Assembly (NCBI GenBank): GCA_036338025.1
Contig: JAYZDB010000136.1
Location: 1 to 10,159 of the forward strand
Direction of reading: 5' to 3'
Source of the DNA: JAYZDB01 sp036338025
Lineage (GTDB): Bacteria > Planctomycetota > UBA1135 > UBA2386
DNA: 10,159 nt
The translations under genes were made by a program, and so were the position numbers. The stretch's first letter is position 1. Each line of letters starts with the position of its first letter. The notes beneath the pieces are model-generated. The model saw only the letters and a program-made list of their open reading frames with translations. It had not been told where the DNA came from and did not search any database. Shown piece after piece: positions 1-6,462 of the stretch.

Positions 1-1079
1 TCGATGACGACAACATCGATGCCGTGGTGATCAGCACCGCCGATCATCATCACGCCTTGGCGGCGGTAGCTGCGATGCGGGCCGGCAAGCACGTCTACTG
101 CGAAAAACCGCTGGCGCATACGGTCCAGGAAGCCCGCATCGTACAAGACGAGTACAAGAAGAGACGCGACAAGCTGGCAACGCAGATGGGTACGCAGATT
201 CACGCCAATGACAACTACCGCCGGGTGGTGGAGTTGGTCCGTTCGGGAGCTATTGGCAAGGTCCGTGAAGCCCACGTCTGGTGCGGTCGTGGCATTCGAC
301 CAGTAGGCACAGCCGTGCTGCCGGCCCAGGACAAACCTGCTGACTACCATTGGGACCAATTCCTGGGGCCAGCAAACACGCGGGCCTACAACTCGGGCTA
401 CTGGAAGGGCGGTAACCTGAACTGGAATCGACGATGGGAGTTCGGTAACGGTGTGCTCGGCGACATGGGTAGTCACCTGATCGACCTACCGTACTGGGCC
501 CTCTCCTTGCGGCACCCGACTTCAGTCCAATCGGAGGGTCCTAAACCGGATCCTGTCGCGTGTCCGCCGTGGCAGGTCGTGACCTGGCAACACCCCGCAC
601 CGGGGGACCTCGATTCCCTTAGCGCCCCAGTCAAGGTCGTCTGGTATCACGGCAAGGAAGGCATGCAGCGACGTATCGATGTGCTTCAGAAGCGTCTCGG
701 GGGTGACACCGATCTACGCAAGTGGAACATCGGCGTCATGTTCATCGGTGACAAGGGCATGCTGGTCGCAAACTACGGCAGGCGCTTGCTCAGCCCACAA
801 GCCAGATTCAAGGATCACGTAGCACCCGTACAGTCGATACCAAAATCACGCGGTCACCACGCCGAGTGGATCCACGGTTGCAAGACCGGGGCACCGACTC
901 TGTGTAACTTCGATTATTCTGGTGCCTTGATCGAGCACAACCTGCTCGGCAACGTGGCCCACCGGGCCGGCGAGAAGCTGCTATGGGATGCCGAGAAGGG
1001 TGAGGTTACCAACACGGACAAAGCCGCCCAGTTCCTCACCAAGTCGTACCGGGAGGGTTGGGAAATCGGATCCGCTTGA
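1..1079 (+). CDS. Gfo/Idh/MocA-family oxidoreductase, 5' end cut off by the window
   Basis: This is the C-terminal 358 residues of an NAD(P)-dependent oxidoreductase; the reading frame is open to the left edge and its first full codon is at base 3. The glycine-rich Rossmann start (GxGxxG) lies outside the window. Visible are the end of the nucleotide-binding domain (DAVVISTADHHHALAA), the CEKPLAHT motif whose lysine (about visible residue 35) is the conserved EKP lysine of the family, and the GDMGSHLIDLPYWAL segment (about 153-167) that supplies the usual active-site histidine. The C-terminus (LCNFDYSGALIEHNLLGNVA, then LLWDAEKGEVTN and SYREGWEI) matches the ending common in planctomycete members, which often carry a Tat signal; whether this one does cannot be seen. 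Members oxidise or reduce sugars, inositols or related polyols. The substrate here is unknown. The stop is followed by a hairpin at 1086-1118. Confidence 0.9.
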   Translation, partial: DDDNIDAVVISTADHHHALAAVAAMRAGKHVYCEKPLAHTVQEARIVQDEYKKRRDKLATQMGTQIHANDNYRRVVELVRSGAIGKVREAHVWCGRGIRPVGTAVLPAQDKPADYHWDQFLGPANTRAYNSGYWKGGNLNWNRRWEFGNGVLGDMGSHLIDLPYWALSLRHPTSVQSEGPKPDPVACPPWQVVTWQHPAPGDLDSLSAPVKVVWYHGKEGMQRRIDVLQKRLGGDTDLRKWNIGVMFIGDKGMLVANYGRRLLSPQARFKDHVAPVQSIPKSRGHHAEWIHGCKTGAPTLCNFDYSGALIEHNLLGNVAHRAGEKLLWDAEKGEVTNTDKAAQFLTKSYREGWEIGSA

Positions 1080-1085
1080 TCGGTG

Positions 1086-1118
1086 CGGCAGGCATGCGCC
1101 GGTTTCAGAGCCCTGCCG
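1086..1118 (+). terminator. candidate transcription terminator hairpin after the oxidoreductase
   Basis: A perfect 7-bp inverted repeat, CGGCAGG (1086-1092) with CCTGCCG (1112-1118), starts six bases after the oxidoreductase stop codon and encloses a 19-nt loop. The position fits a terminator or 3'-end stabilising hairpin. There is no T-run after it (the following bases are GACCCCCG), so classical intrinsic termination is not demonstrated. Confidence 0.35.
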
Positions 1119-1248
1119 GACCCCCGTAGCCCTTGCCATGGGCGCTAGGTGGCGGGTGTCCGCCGTTCGCTGTGCCACCCGACTGAAATTGAAGATTGTC
1201 ATGGCACTCGCCGCAGCGCCATGGCACCATCCCGCCAGTTCGATCGGC

Positions 1249-1538
1249 CCGTTCGTCCAAGACGACGGTGTCGACGCCCTGCCTCTGGGGCAACCCGGGG
1301 GTGAGCTGTATCAACCGGCGGCGACATATCACAAGGGTGGGGTATGTGCGGTGCAGAGGCCCAACAAGGCCGCACCGTTCCGACTGCGCAGGGCTCAGGC
1401 CTGACCGCAACCCGTTTCCGTCGGTGTTTCAGCTGTGCGAATACCCCGATCTGACTTTGCTGCAAAGTCTGCAGCCAGCTAAGGGACCGCACCCCATTAC
1501 CAAACCCGCCGCGTATCGCGGCACGGGGATCGTTCCCC
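1249..1538 (+). promoter_or_regulatory. candidate structured 5' leader (or small RNA) upstream of the helicase
   Basis: Hand folding gives successive local stems: 1249-1268 (8 bp, one bulged T, CAA loop); 1324-1347 (ACATATC with GGTATGT, one U-G pair, 10-nt loop); 1349-1377 (CGGTGC, 3-nt bulge, GGCC, loop CAACAA, GGCC, GCACCG: 10 bp); 1385-1409 (TGCG-CAGG with CCTG-AC-CGCA: 8 bp, 2-nt bulge); 1453-1469 (7 bp, CTG loop); 1508-1522 (GCCGCG-TAT-CGCGGC); and 1525-1538 (GGGGA-TCGT-TCCCC). The last ends 10 bases before the helicase ATG. The wobble T1329-G1342 pairs only in plus-strand RNA, which mildly favours transcription toward the helicase. Leader-mediated autoregulation is known for some DEAD-box helicase mRNAs; applying it here is inference. 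GC-rich DNA forms short stems easily, so confidence is limited. Confidence 0.3.
1453..1469. repeat. perfect 7-bp inverted repeat GACTTTG-CTG-CAAAGTC
   Basis: GACTTTG (1453-1459) and CAAAGTC (1463-1469) are exact reverse complements around a CTG centre, 79 bases before the helicase start codon. It is less GC-rich than its surroundings, so base composition explains it less easily than the neighbouring stems. It could be a hairpin in the leader RNA or a dyad operator for a dimeric regulator. No T-run follows on either strand, which argues against an intrinsic terminator. Confidence 0.45.
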
Positions 1539-1548
1539 ATCTAGACAC

Positions 1549-2991
1549 ATGACTCCTGATTCCTACGCCCGCCAACCCGGCGGGAAATCCACCTCCGGCT
1601 CAAAACGATCCGGTACATCCAATTCCCACAGCACCTCTGCAAACCCGACCGAAACCGTCGGGTTTCACGACCTCGGGCTCAACAAGCAAATCTGCTCGGC
1701 ACTCTCGAAGTCACGCTACACACAACCCACACCAATTCAGCACACTGCGATCCCCCTGGTCTTGCAGGGCAAGGACCTGCTTGGCTGTGCTCGCACCGGT
1801 ACCGGCAAGACCGCTGCCTTCGCACTTCCCATCCTACAGATGATGATGGAAGGCGATGATCGGCGCGCGCAAGACGGCGAACCACGGGGTAGACACCACA
1901 AACCATGGATCCGCTGCCTGGTGCTGGCTCCGACTCGTGAGTTGGCCGCCCAGATTCACGAGAACTTCGAGAAGTACGCCGCCAACGCTGACCTACGCAG
2001 CCTGGTGGTGTTCGGTGGCGTCGGAAAACACCCGCAGATCCACGCCCTGCAGAGGGGGGTGGACATCCTGGTGGCAACGCCGGGCCGCTTGCTCGACCTT
2101 CACCAGCAAGGCTATATCGATCTGGGAGATGTCGAGTATTACGTTCTCGACGAGGCCGACCGGATGCTCGACATGGGCTTCATTCACGACGTGCGCCGGA
2201 TCACAAATCTGATCCCCAACGATCGGCAAACGCTCCTGTTCTCGGCCACCATGCCCAAGGAGATCCAGAAACTCGCCGGCAGCATCCTGTACGAGCCGGT
2301 CAAGGTTGCTGTCGATCCGGTCTCTTCGACCAACAAGCCCACCAGGCAATCGGTCTACTTTGTCGACAAAGCGCACAAGGTCGACCTGCTGGTCGACCTG
2401 CTCGCAGCCCCAGAAATGCAGAGCGTCCTGGTATTCACCCGGACCAAGCACGGCGCCGACAAGGTGGCCAGGAAATTGGTACGGGCGGGCATCCAGGCAT
2501 CTGCGATTCACGGCAACAAGTCGCAGGGTGCCCGCGAACGGACACTTGCGGGGATCAAGGCCGGCAAGATCCGGGTGGTGGTTGCCACCGACATCGCAGC
2601 GCGTGGTATCGACGTCAAGGGTCTGACCCACGTGATCAACTTCGAACTGCCGAACGTCCCAGAAGACTATGTTCACCGCGTCGGGCGTACCGGACGCGCC
2701 GGCAAGACCGGCATCGCGATCGCCCTGTGCGCAAGTGAAGAGCACGAATACCTGCGAGACATCGAGAAACTGACCAAGCAGCGCCTTGAGGTTCTGCGGT
2801 CGCGATTTGAGCAGACTGCTTCGGCCGGTGGGCGGGCGGCGGCCTTGGCGGGTCGTCGAGCGGAAAAGCGCGGCCGACCGACACGCACACCGATCCGGCG
2901 GTCGGCAACTGGACGTGCATCGACCCGTCGGGCACGCGGCAAGAGCGGCGGTCGTTCGCGCAGACCGGCCGGCAGCGCCTCGACCCGCTAG
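1549..2991 (+). CDS. rhlE: RhlE-type DEAD-box ATP-dependent RNA helicase
   Basis: A 480-residue cytoplasmic RNA helicase with all DEAD-box motifs in order: Q motif with Phe39 and Gln64, motif I ARTGTGKT (81-88), Ia PTRELA (128-133), TPGR (177-180), DEAD (201-204), SAT (232-234), VLVFTRTKHGA (293-303), IHGNKSQGAR (320-329), VATDIAARGIDV (345-356) and HRVGRTGRAG (376-385). RSLVVFGGV, DEADRMLDMGFIHD and FTRTKHGA match E. coli RhlE closely, hence the symbol. RhlE proteins unwind short RNA duplexes in ribosome maturation and RNA turnover. A polar N-terminal extension (1-36) and a basic insert before motif Ia (about 102-120) are unlike the compact core. The tail from about 416 is arginine-rich and disordered-looking, as expected for an RNA-binding tail. 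The ATG is the only start available in frame, with no Shine-Dalgarno sequence. It converges with the esterase across 39 bp. Confidence 0.95.
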   Translation: MTPDSYARQPGGKSTSGSKRSGTSNSHSTSANPTETVGFHDLGLNKQICSALSKSRYTQPTPIQHTAIPLVLQGKDLLGCARTGTGKTAAFALPILQMMMEGDDRRAQDGEPRGRHHKPWIRCLVLAPTRELAAQIHENFEKYAANADLRSLVVFGGVGKHPQIHALQRGVDILVATPGRLLDLHQQGYIDLGDVEYYVLDEADRMLDMGFIHDVRRITNLIPNDRQTLLFSATMPKEIQKLAGSILYEPVKVAVDPVSSTNKPTRQSVYFVDKAHKVDLLVDLLAAPEMQSVLVFTRTKHGADKVARKLVRAGIQASAIHGNKSQGARERTLAGIKAGKIRVVVATDIAARGIDVKGLTHVINFELPNVPEDYVHRVGRTGRAGKTGIAIALCASEEHEYLRDIEKLTKQRLEVLRSRFEQTASAGGRAAALAGRRAEKRGRPTRTPIRRSATGRASTRRARGKSGGRSRRPAGSASTR

Positions 2992-3030
2992 CTTTTCGGG
3001 ATCCTGCCGGGAGGCCAGTCGAGAGTGCGT

Positions 3031-3930
3031 CTACTTGATCGTACGACGCTTCTTCTTTTTGGACTTCTTGGATTGCGCGGTTCCGCGTCCGTGTTCCTTG
3101 AAGAACTCCCAGATGATCTTGGTGGCGCCGAGCGGGCCGCGGCCGTTCGGCCAACCGTGGTCGCCGCCTTCGATGCTGTACAACAAGACTTCGGTGCCGG
3201 CTTTGCCGTCTGCCCAGGTGTCGAGGTGAACCTTGCCCTTCGCCAGTTCGGTGCGTTTGGATTGCTTCGCGCATCCGTTGTGATCGGCAAAGGTCGCAGC
3301 GGATTCCATTGCCGAGGGCATGCCACGGTAGCGGGCCTTCTTGCCGTTCTTGCTGTCGTAGGCCACGACGTCATCTGCCATGCCGTGAAAGGAGATCACG
3401 GAAACCGGCAGCTTTGATTTCTGCTTGGACACGGCCAAGCCGGCTACCGGGCCGATCGCCGCGATCTTTTCCGAGTGCGTCGATGCAAACGAATAGCTCA
3501 TGAAGCCGCCGCTGCTGTGACCGGTCATGAACACCCGTTCCTTGTCGATGCGGAAGTCCTTCAGCAGGGTGTCGATCAACTGAGACAGGAACTTGGTGTC
3601 GACCGTGGGTTTGCCAGCCCAGCCGCCTTGCCAACTGGTCGGCTTTCCGAGCGCAGTTGGAAACACCGCGAAGAACTTCTCCTTGTCGGCCAGCGGGGTC
3701 CAACCGTAGTAACGACTGGCTGCGGCGCGGCCATTGCTGGTCCGACCGTGCAGCATGATGACCAGCGGCAGCGTCTTCTTCTGTCGCTTCTTGTAGCCCC
3801 TAGGGACGTGTAGCAAGTATTGGCGGTCCTTGCCCTCTACCTTGAGCACCTGCTCCGTGGTGCCGGGCTTTTGGGCGACCAGGAGGGCTGGCAGCAACAA
3901 AAAGGAAAACAGGGCGGAGGCGTGTGACAT
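3031..3930 (-). CDS. secreted PHB-depolymerase/feruloyl-esterase-like alpha/beta hydrolase
   Basis: A 299-residue serine esterase of the polyhydroxybutyrate depolymerase family (LpqC, COG3509 type). An apparent signal peptide (hydrophobic 7-19, cleavage near LLVAQ) precedes the hydrolase domain. The HG oxyanion motif is at 61-62 (LVIMLHGRTSNG). The nucleophile elbow GHSSGG (137-142) gives Ser139, HGMADDVV (182-189) gives Asp186 as the probable acid, and GGDHGWPN (255-262) gives His258. It probably cleaves ester bonds of polymers or of acylated polysaccharides outside the cytoplasm; which ones cannot be told from sequence. The start is firm: a TGA lies two codons upstream and the next methionine is at residue 60. 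The n-region (MSHAS) lacks lysine or arginine, unusual for a Sec signal. The mature protein ends in an unusual basic tail, KKSKKKKRRTIK. It is divergent from the DUF1553 operon. Confidence 0.88.
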   Translation of the reverse strand: MSHASALFSFLLLPALLVAQKPGTTEQVLKVEGKDRQYLLHVPRGYKKRQKKTLPLVIMLHGRTSNGRAAASRYYGWTPLADKEKFFAVFPTALGKPTSWQGGWAGKPTVDTKFLSQLIDTLLKDFRIDKERVFMTGHSSGGFMSYSFASTHSEKIAAIGPVAGLAVSKQKSKLPVSVISFHGMADDVVAYDSKNGKKARYRGMPSAMESAATFADHNGCAKQSKRTELAKGKVHLDTWADGKAGTEVLLYSIEGGDHGWPNGRGPLGATKIIWEFFKEHGRGTAQSKKSKKKKRRTIK

Positions 3931-4131
3931 GCGTCAGGTACTCGCTGGAAGAGACTGGGGCGACCGCGTAGATTTTGCCTCCAGGCCCGCGGAAGGCGAC
4001 TGCAAGATGTGGCAATCGTGAACCAAAATCGCATAGCAGGTTCCAAGGCAGCAAAGGAAGCCTTCCAGAAGTTGGAGCCAAGGTCGGTTGAGAAGGTAGA
4101 ATCCCGGTCAAATCGTTCTCCTACGACTTCC
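3931..4131. promoter_or_regulatory. 201-bp divergent region between esterase and DUF1553 operon
   Basis: This gap must hold the 5' ends of two diverging transcripts unless they start further away. A GGAAG-C-CTTCC dyad lies at 4056-4066 and could be an operator or a chance palindrome. No good -35/-10 pair was found for either direction: TTGAGA and TAGAAT near 4090-4102 are too closely spaced. The downstream frame stays open upstream to a GTG at 4009, but that 41-residue extension is polar and unlike a signal peptide, so it is treated as non-coding. Confidence 0.4.
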
Positions 4132-6459
4132 ATGCGCCTTTCGATTGTCTCGCTGGTGACCCTGTTTGCGGTGCTCCATACGACATCCGCACAAGCCACA
4201 CCGGCCTGGTCGTTGGCTCCGATTGCGAAGAATCCGATCCCGAGCACCGGATCGTCCTGGCCGAAAACACCAGTAGATTCGTTCATCCTGCGGCGACTGC
4301 ACGACCACGACCTGCTGCCATCGAAGGTAGCGGATCGGCGGACCTTGATTCGACGCCTGAGCTTTGACTTGCACGGATTGCCCCCGACCCCCGGAGAAGT
4401 CAGCGAATTCCTCGCGGACCAGCGTGAGGATGCCTACCAGCGCCTGGTGGACCGCTTGTTGGCGTCGCCACGTTATGGTGAGCGCTGGGCGCGCCATTGG
4501 TTGGATGTTGTCCACTACGGCGAAACCCACGGCTATGACAAGGACAAGGTCCGCCCAAACTCCTGGCCTTATAGAGACTGGGTAATTCGCTCACTCAACA
4601 GCGACAAGCCCTATGCCCGCTTCGTAGAGGAACAGATTGCTGGCGACGCGATCCGACCGGCGGATCCCGATGGCATCATCGCGCTGGGCTTCATTGCCAG
4701 TGGTCCGTGGGACTTTGTCGGCCATGTCGAGCTGCGCGAAGGCACCATCGACAAGCAAAAGGTCCGATCTCTGGATCGTGATGACATGCTCGCCAATGCC
4801 ATGTCGAGTTTTGTCAGCACAACGGTGCACTGTGCCCGGTGCCATGACCACAAGTTCGATCCGATTCCACAGCGTGACTACTATCGCTTGCAGGCGGTGT
4901 TTGCCGGCGTCGAACGTGCTGACCGCCCCTACCAGGGGCCAGCCTCCGAGCAGCATCTGACGTCGAATGCCAAATCCCTTGGCTACCACAGTTCGATCGA
5001 GAAATCCCCAGACAAGACCAAGTGGGTGCAGGTCGATCTAGGCCAGGAACACGCCATCGAGTCGGTTCTGCTGTTTCCTTCACATGAGAAATACGGCGGT
5101 CATCCAGGCCCTGGCTTTGGGTTCCCACCGCGGTTTCGGGTCGAGATTTCCAATGACCCAAGGTTCAAGAATTCGATCCAGATCGCAGACCATACCAAGA
5201 GTGACTTCCCGCACCCGGGCGACAAGACCCTGACGATTCCCGGTGGGGGACGGCAGGCTCGTTTCGTAAGGGTTACCGCCACCAGTTTATGGCAGCGCAC
5301 CAACGACTGGATCTTCGCGCTGGGTGAGATGGTGGTGCTTTCTGCTGGCAAGAACCTTGCGGCCAAGGCACCCGTTACGGCTTTGGATTCGATCGAGGCA
5401 GGCGGTTCGTGGGGTAGAAAGTACCTCACCGACGGGTCCGCGAAACGCAGCGGAAAACTCGTCTACGCGGCCAGGCCCTCCCCAACTCCACGACCCATTC
5501 ACCTGCTCAAGCGAGGCGACGTGACCCAAAAAGGCACTCTGGTCCAAGCCGGTGCCTTGAGTTGTCTTCCGAACCTCGACGGGCACTTCGAATCCATCGA
5601 CCAGTCGGACGAGATGCAACGGCGTAAGGCACTCGCCCAGTGGATCATTGATCCATCGAATCCGCTGACCTGGCGTTCGATCGTGAACCGGGTATGGCAG
5701 TACCACTTTGGTCGCGGGTTGGTCGGCACCGCCAATGATTTTGGGCACATGGGCCAAAAGCCAAGCCATCCCGAACTGCTCGATTGGATGGCTACCTGGT
5801 TCCGCGACGGTGGTGGCTCGCTGAAGCGACTGCACCGACTCCTCGTCTGCAGTGCCGTGTATCAACAATCCTCCATGCAGCGTTCGGGCGATGCTCCCAG
5901 GAAAGACGTAGAGAATCGTCTGTTGTGGCGGATGCCTCGACGGCGACTCGAAGCCGAAGCCGTCAGAGACTCGGTGTTGCTGATCAGTGGGCGAATTGAT
6001 CTGAAGATGGGCGGCGCATCGGTGCGATGGTTTGGATTCGAGGATGACCATTCGCCTCGATACGACTACCGAGCATTTGATCCCGATGGGGAGGGATCCA
6101 ATCGACGCAGCGTCTATCGGCACATCGTCCGGAGTGTCCCCGATCCATTCATGGAGTGCCTCGATTGCGCGGATGCATCGGTATCTACACCCACACGCTT
6201 CTCGACCCTGACCGCGCTGCAGGCCTTGACGATGCTCAACAATCCGTTTCTGCTCCGCCAGGCCGAACACTTCGCAGATCGAATTCGCCAGGTATCGGAC
6301 GTGCATGAGCGGCAGGTCGCAGAGGCTTTCCGTCTTGCCTTTACCCGTCGACCCTCCGAGGCAGAGTCTCGGCGCTTGATGGAATACCGTCGACTACATG
6401 GACTGCCGAACATGTGCCGGTTGATCTTCAATCTCAACGAGTTCCTGTTCGTGGACTGA
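4132..6459 (+). CDS. DUF1549/DUF1553 (PSD1-type) secreted protein with central discoidin-like domain
   Basis: A 775-residue protein of the planctomycete surface/cytochrome-associated family; its biochemical role is unknown. Order: Sec signal peptide (MRLSIVSLVTLFAVLHTTSA, 1-20), DUF1549 (about 45-262), F5/8-type-C (discoidin-like) domain (about 280-405), short linker, DUF1553 (about 495-775). DUF1549 landmarks are PVDSFILRRL (47-56), RRLSFDLHGLPPTPGEV (74-90), ERWARHWLDVVHYGET (117-132) and VHCARCHDHKFDPI (232-245), containing CxxCH (Cys234, Cys237, His238). The discoidin part shows KWVQVDLGQ (297-305) and ARFVRVTAT (376-384). DUF1553 shows NRVWQYHFGRGLV (519-531) and FNLNEFLFVD at the end. 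There is no separate N-terminal cytochrome domain (PSCyt1) and the region before DUF1553 is unusually short. ATG 4132 is chosen because it begins directly at the signal peptide. It is followed three bases later by the DUF1501 gene in the same frame. Confidence 0.92.
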   Translation: MRLSIVSLVTLFAVLHTTSAQATPAWSLAPIAKNPIPSTGSSWPKTPVDSFILRRLHDHDLLPSKVADRRTLIRRLSFDLHGLPPTPGEVSEFLADQREDAYQRLVDRLLASPRYGERWARHWLDVVHYGETHGYDKDKVRPNSWPYRDWVIRSLNSDKPYARFVEEQIAGDAIRPADPDGIIALGFIASGPWDFVGHVELREGTIDKQKVRSLDRDDMLANAMSSFVSTTVHCARCHDHKFDPIPQRDYYRLQAVFAGVERADRPYQGPASEQHLTSNAKSLGYHSSIEKSPDKTKWVQVDLGQEHAIESVLLFPSHEKYGGHPGPGFGFPPRFRVEISNDPRFKNSIQIADHTKSDFPHPGDKTLTIPGGGRQARFVRVTATSLWQRTNDWIFALGEMVVLSAGKNLAAKAPVTALDSIEAGGSWGRKYLTDGSAKRSGKLVYAARPSPTPRPIHLLKRGDVTQKGTLVQAGALSCLPNLDGHFESIDQSDEMQRRKALAQWIIDPSNPLTWRSIVNRVWQYHFGRGLVGTANDFGHMGQKPSHPELLDWMATWFRDGGGSLKRLHRLLVCSAVYQQSSMQRSGDAPRKDVENRLLWRMPRRRLEAEAVRDSVLLISGRIDLKMGGASVRWFGFEDDHSPRYDYRAFDPDGEGSNRRSVYRHIVRSVPDPFMECLDCADASVSTPTRFSTLTALQALTMLNNPFLLRQAEHFADRIRQVSDVHERQVAEAFRLAFTRRPSEAESRRLMEYRRLHGLPNMCRLIFNLNEFLFVD

Positions 6460-6462
6460 ACC

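Larger units (their letters stand above)
1080..1548. other. 469-bp gene-free region between oxidoreductase and helicase
   Basis: No reading frame here looks like a real protein. Short open frames exist on both strands, but their translations are arginine-, proline- and glycine-rich with no recognisable motif order. The helicase frame has no ATG, GTG or TTG upstream of 1549 before an in-frame TAA at 1480-1482. The left part (1080-1248) holds the terminator-like hairpin and two weaker inverted repeats: GGTGGC/GCCACC at 1148-1153 and 1174-1179, and ATGGC/GCCAT at 1201-1205 and 1218-1222. The right part (1249-1538) is dense in stem-loops and is listed separately. No tRNA T-arm, RNase P, tmRNA or SRP RNA signature was recognised, and no convincing -35/-10 pair was found. 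Confidence 0.6.

Noticed and set aside
1234..1250. CAGTTCGATCGG, resembling a tRNA T-arm
   Set aside because: The flanking bases do not form the required 5-bp stem around a 7-nt loop, and no acceptor, D or anticodon arms can be drawn nearby.
1395..1404. Ten-base perfect palindrome TCAGGCCTGA as a protein-binding site
   Set aside because: It overlaps a better bulged RNA stem at 1385-1409, and a single 10-base palindrome is expected by chance at this scale.
1105..1410. Minus-strand open frame of 101 residues containing a CGECH (CxxCH heme-type) motif
   Set aside because: A single CxxCH in an otherwise low-complexity, arginine/glycine/proline-rich translation is weak. No neighbouring cytochrome features are present, and the region is better explained as non-coding with stem-loops. 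A profile search could revive it as a gene remnant.
2636..3274. Long antisense open frames across the helicase and permease genes and around the helicase-esterase junction
   Set aside because: They lie opposite or in other frames of strongly supported genes in GC-rich DNA and contain no family motifs.
4088..4105. TTGAGA and TAGAAT as a promoter for the DUF1553 operon
   Set aside because: The two hexamers are only about five bases apart, far from the usual 16-18 bp spacing.
4009..4131. GTG start at 4009 extending the DUF1549/DUF1553 protein by 41 residues
   Set aside because: The extension is polar and charged and would bury the clear signal peptide that begins at ATG 4132.
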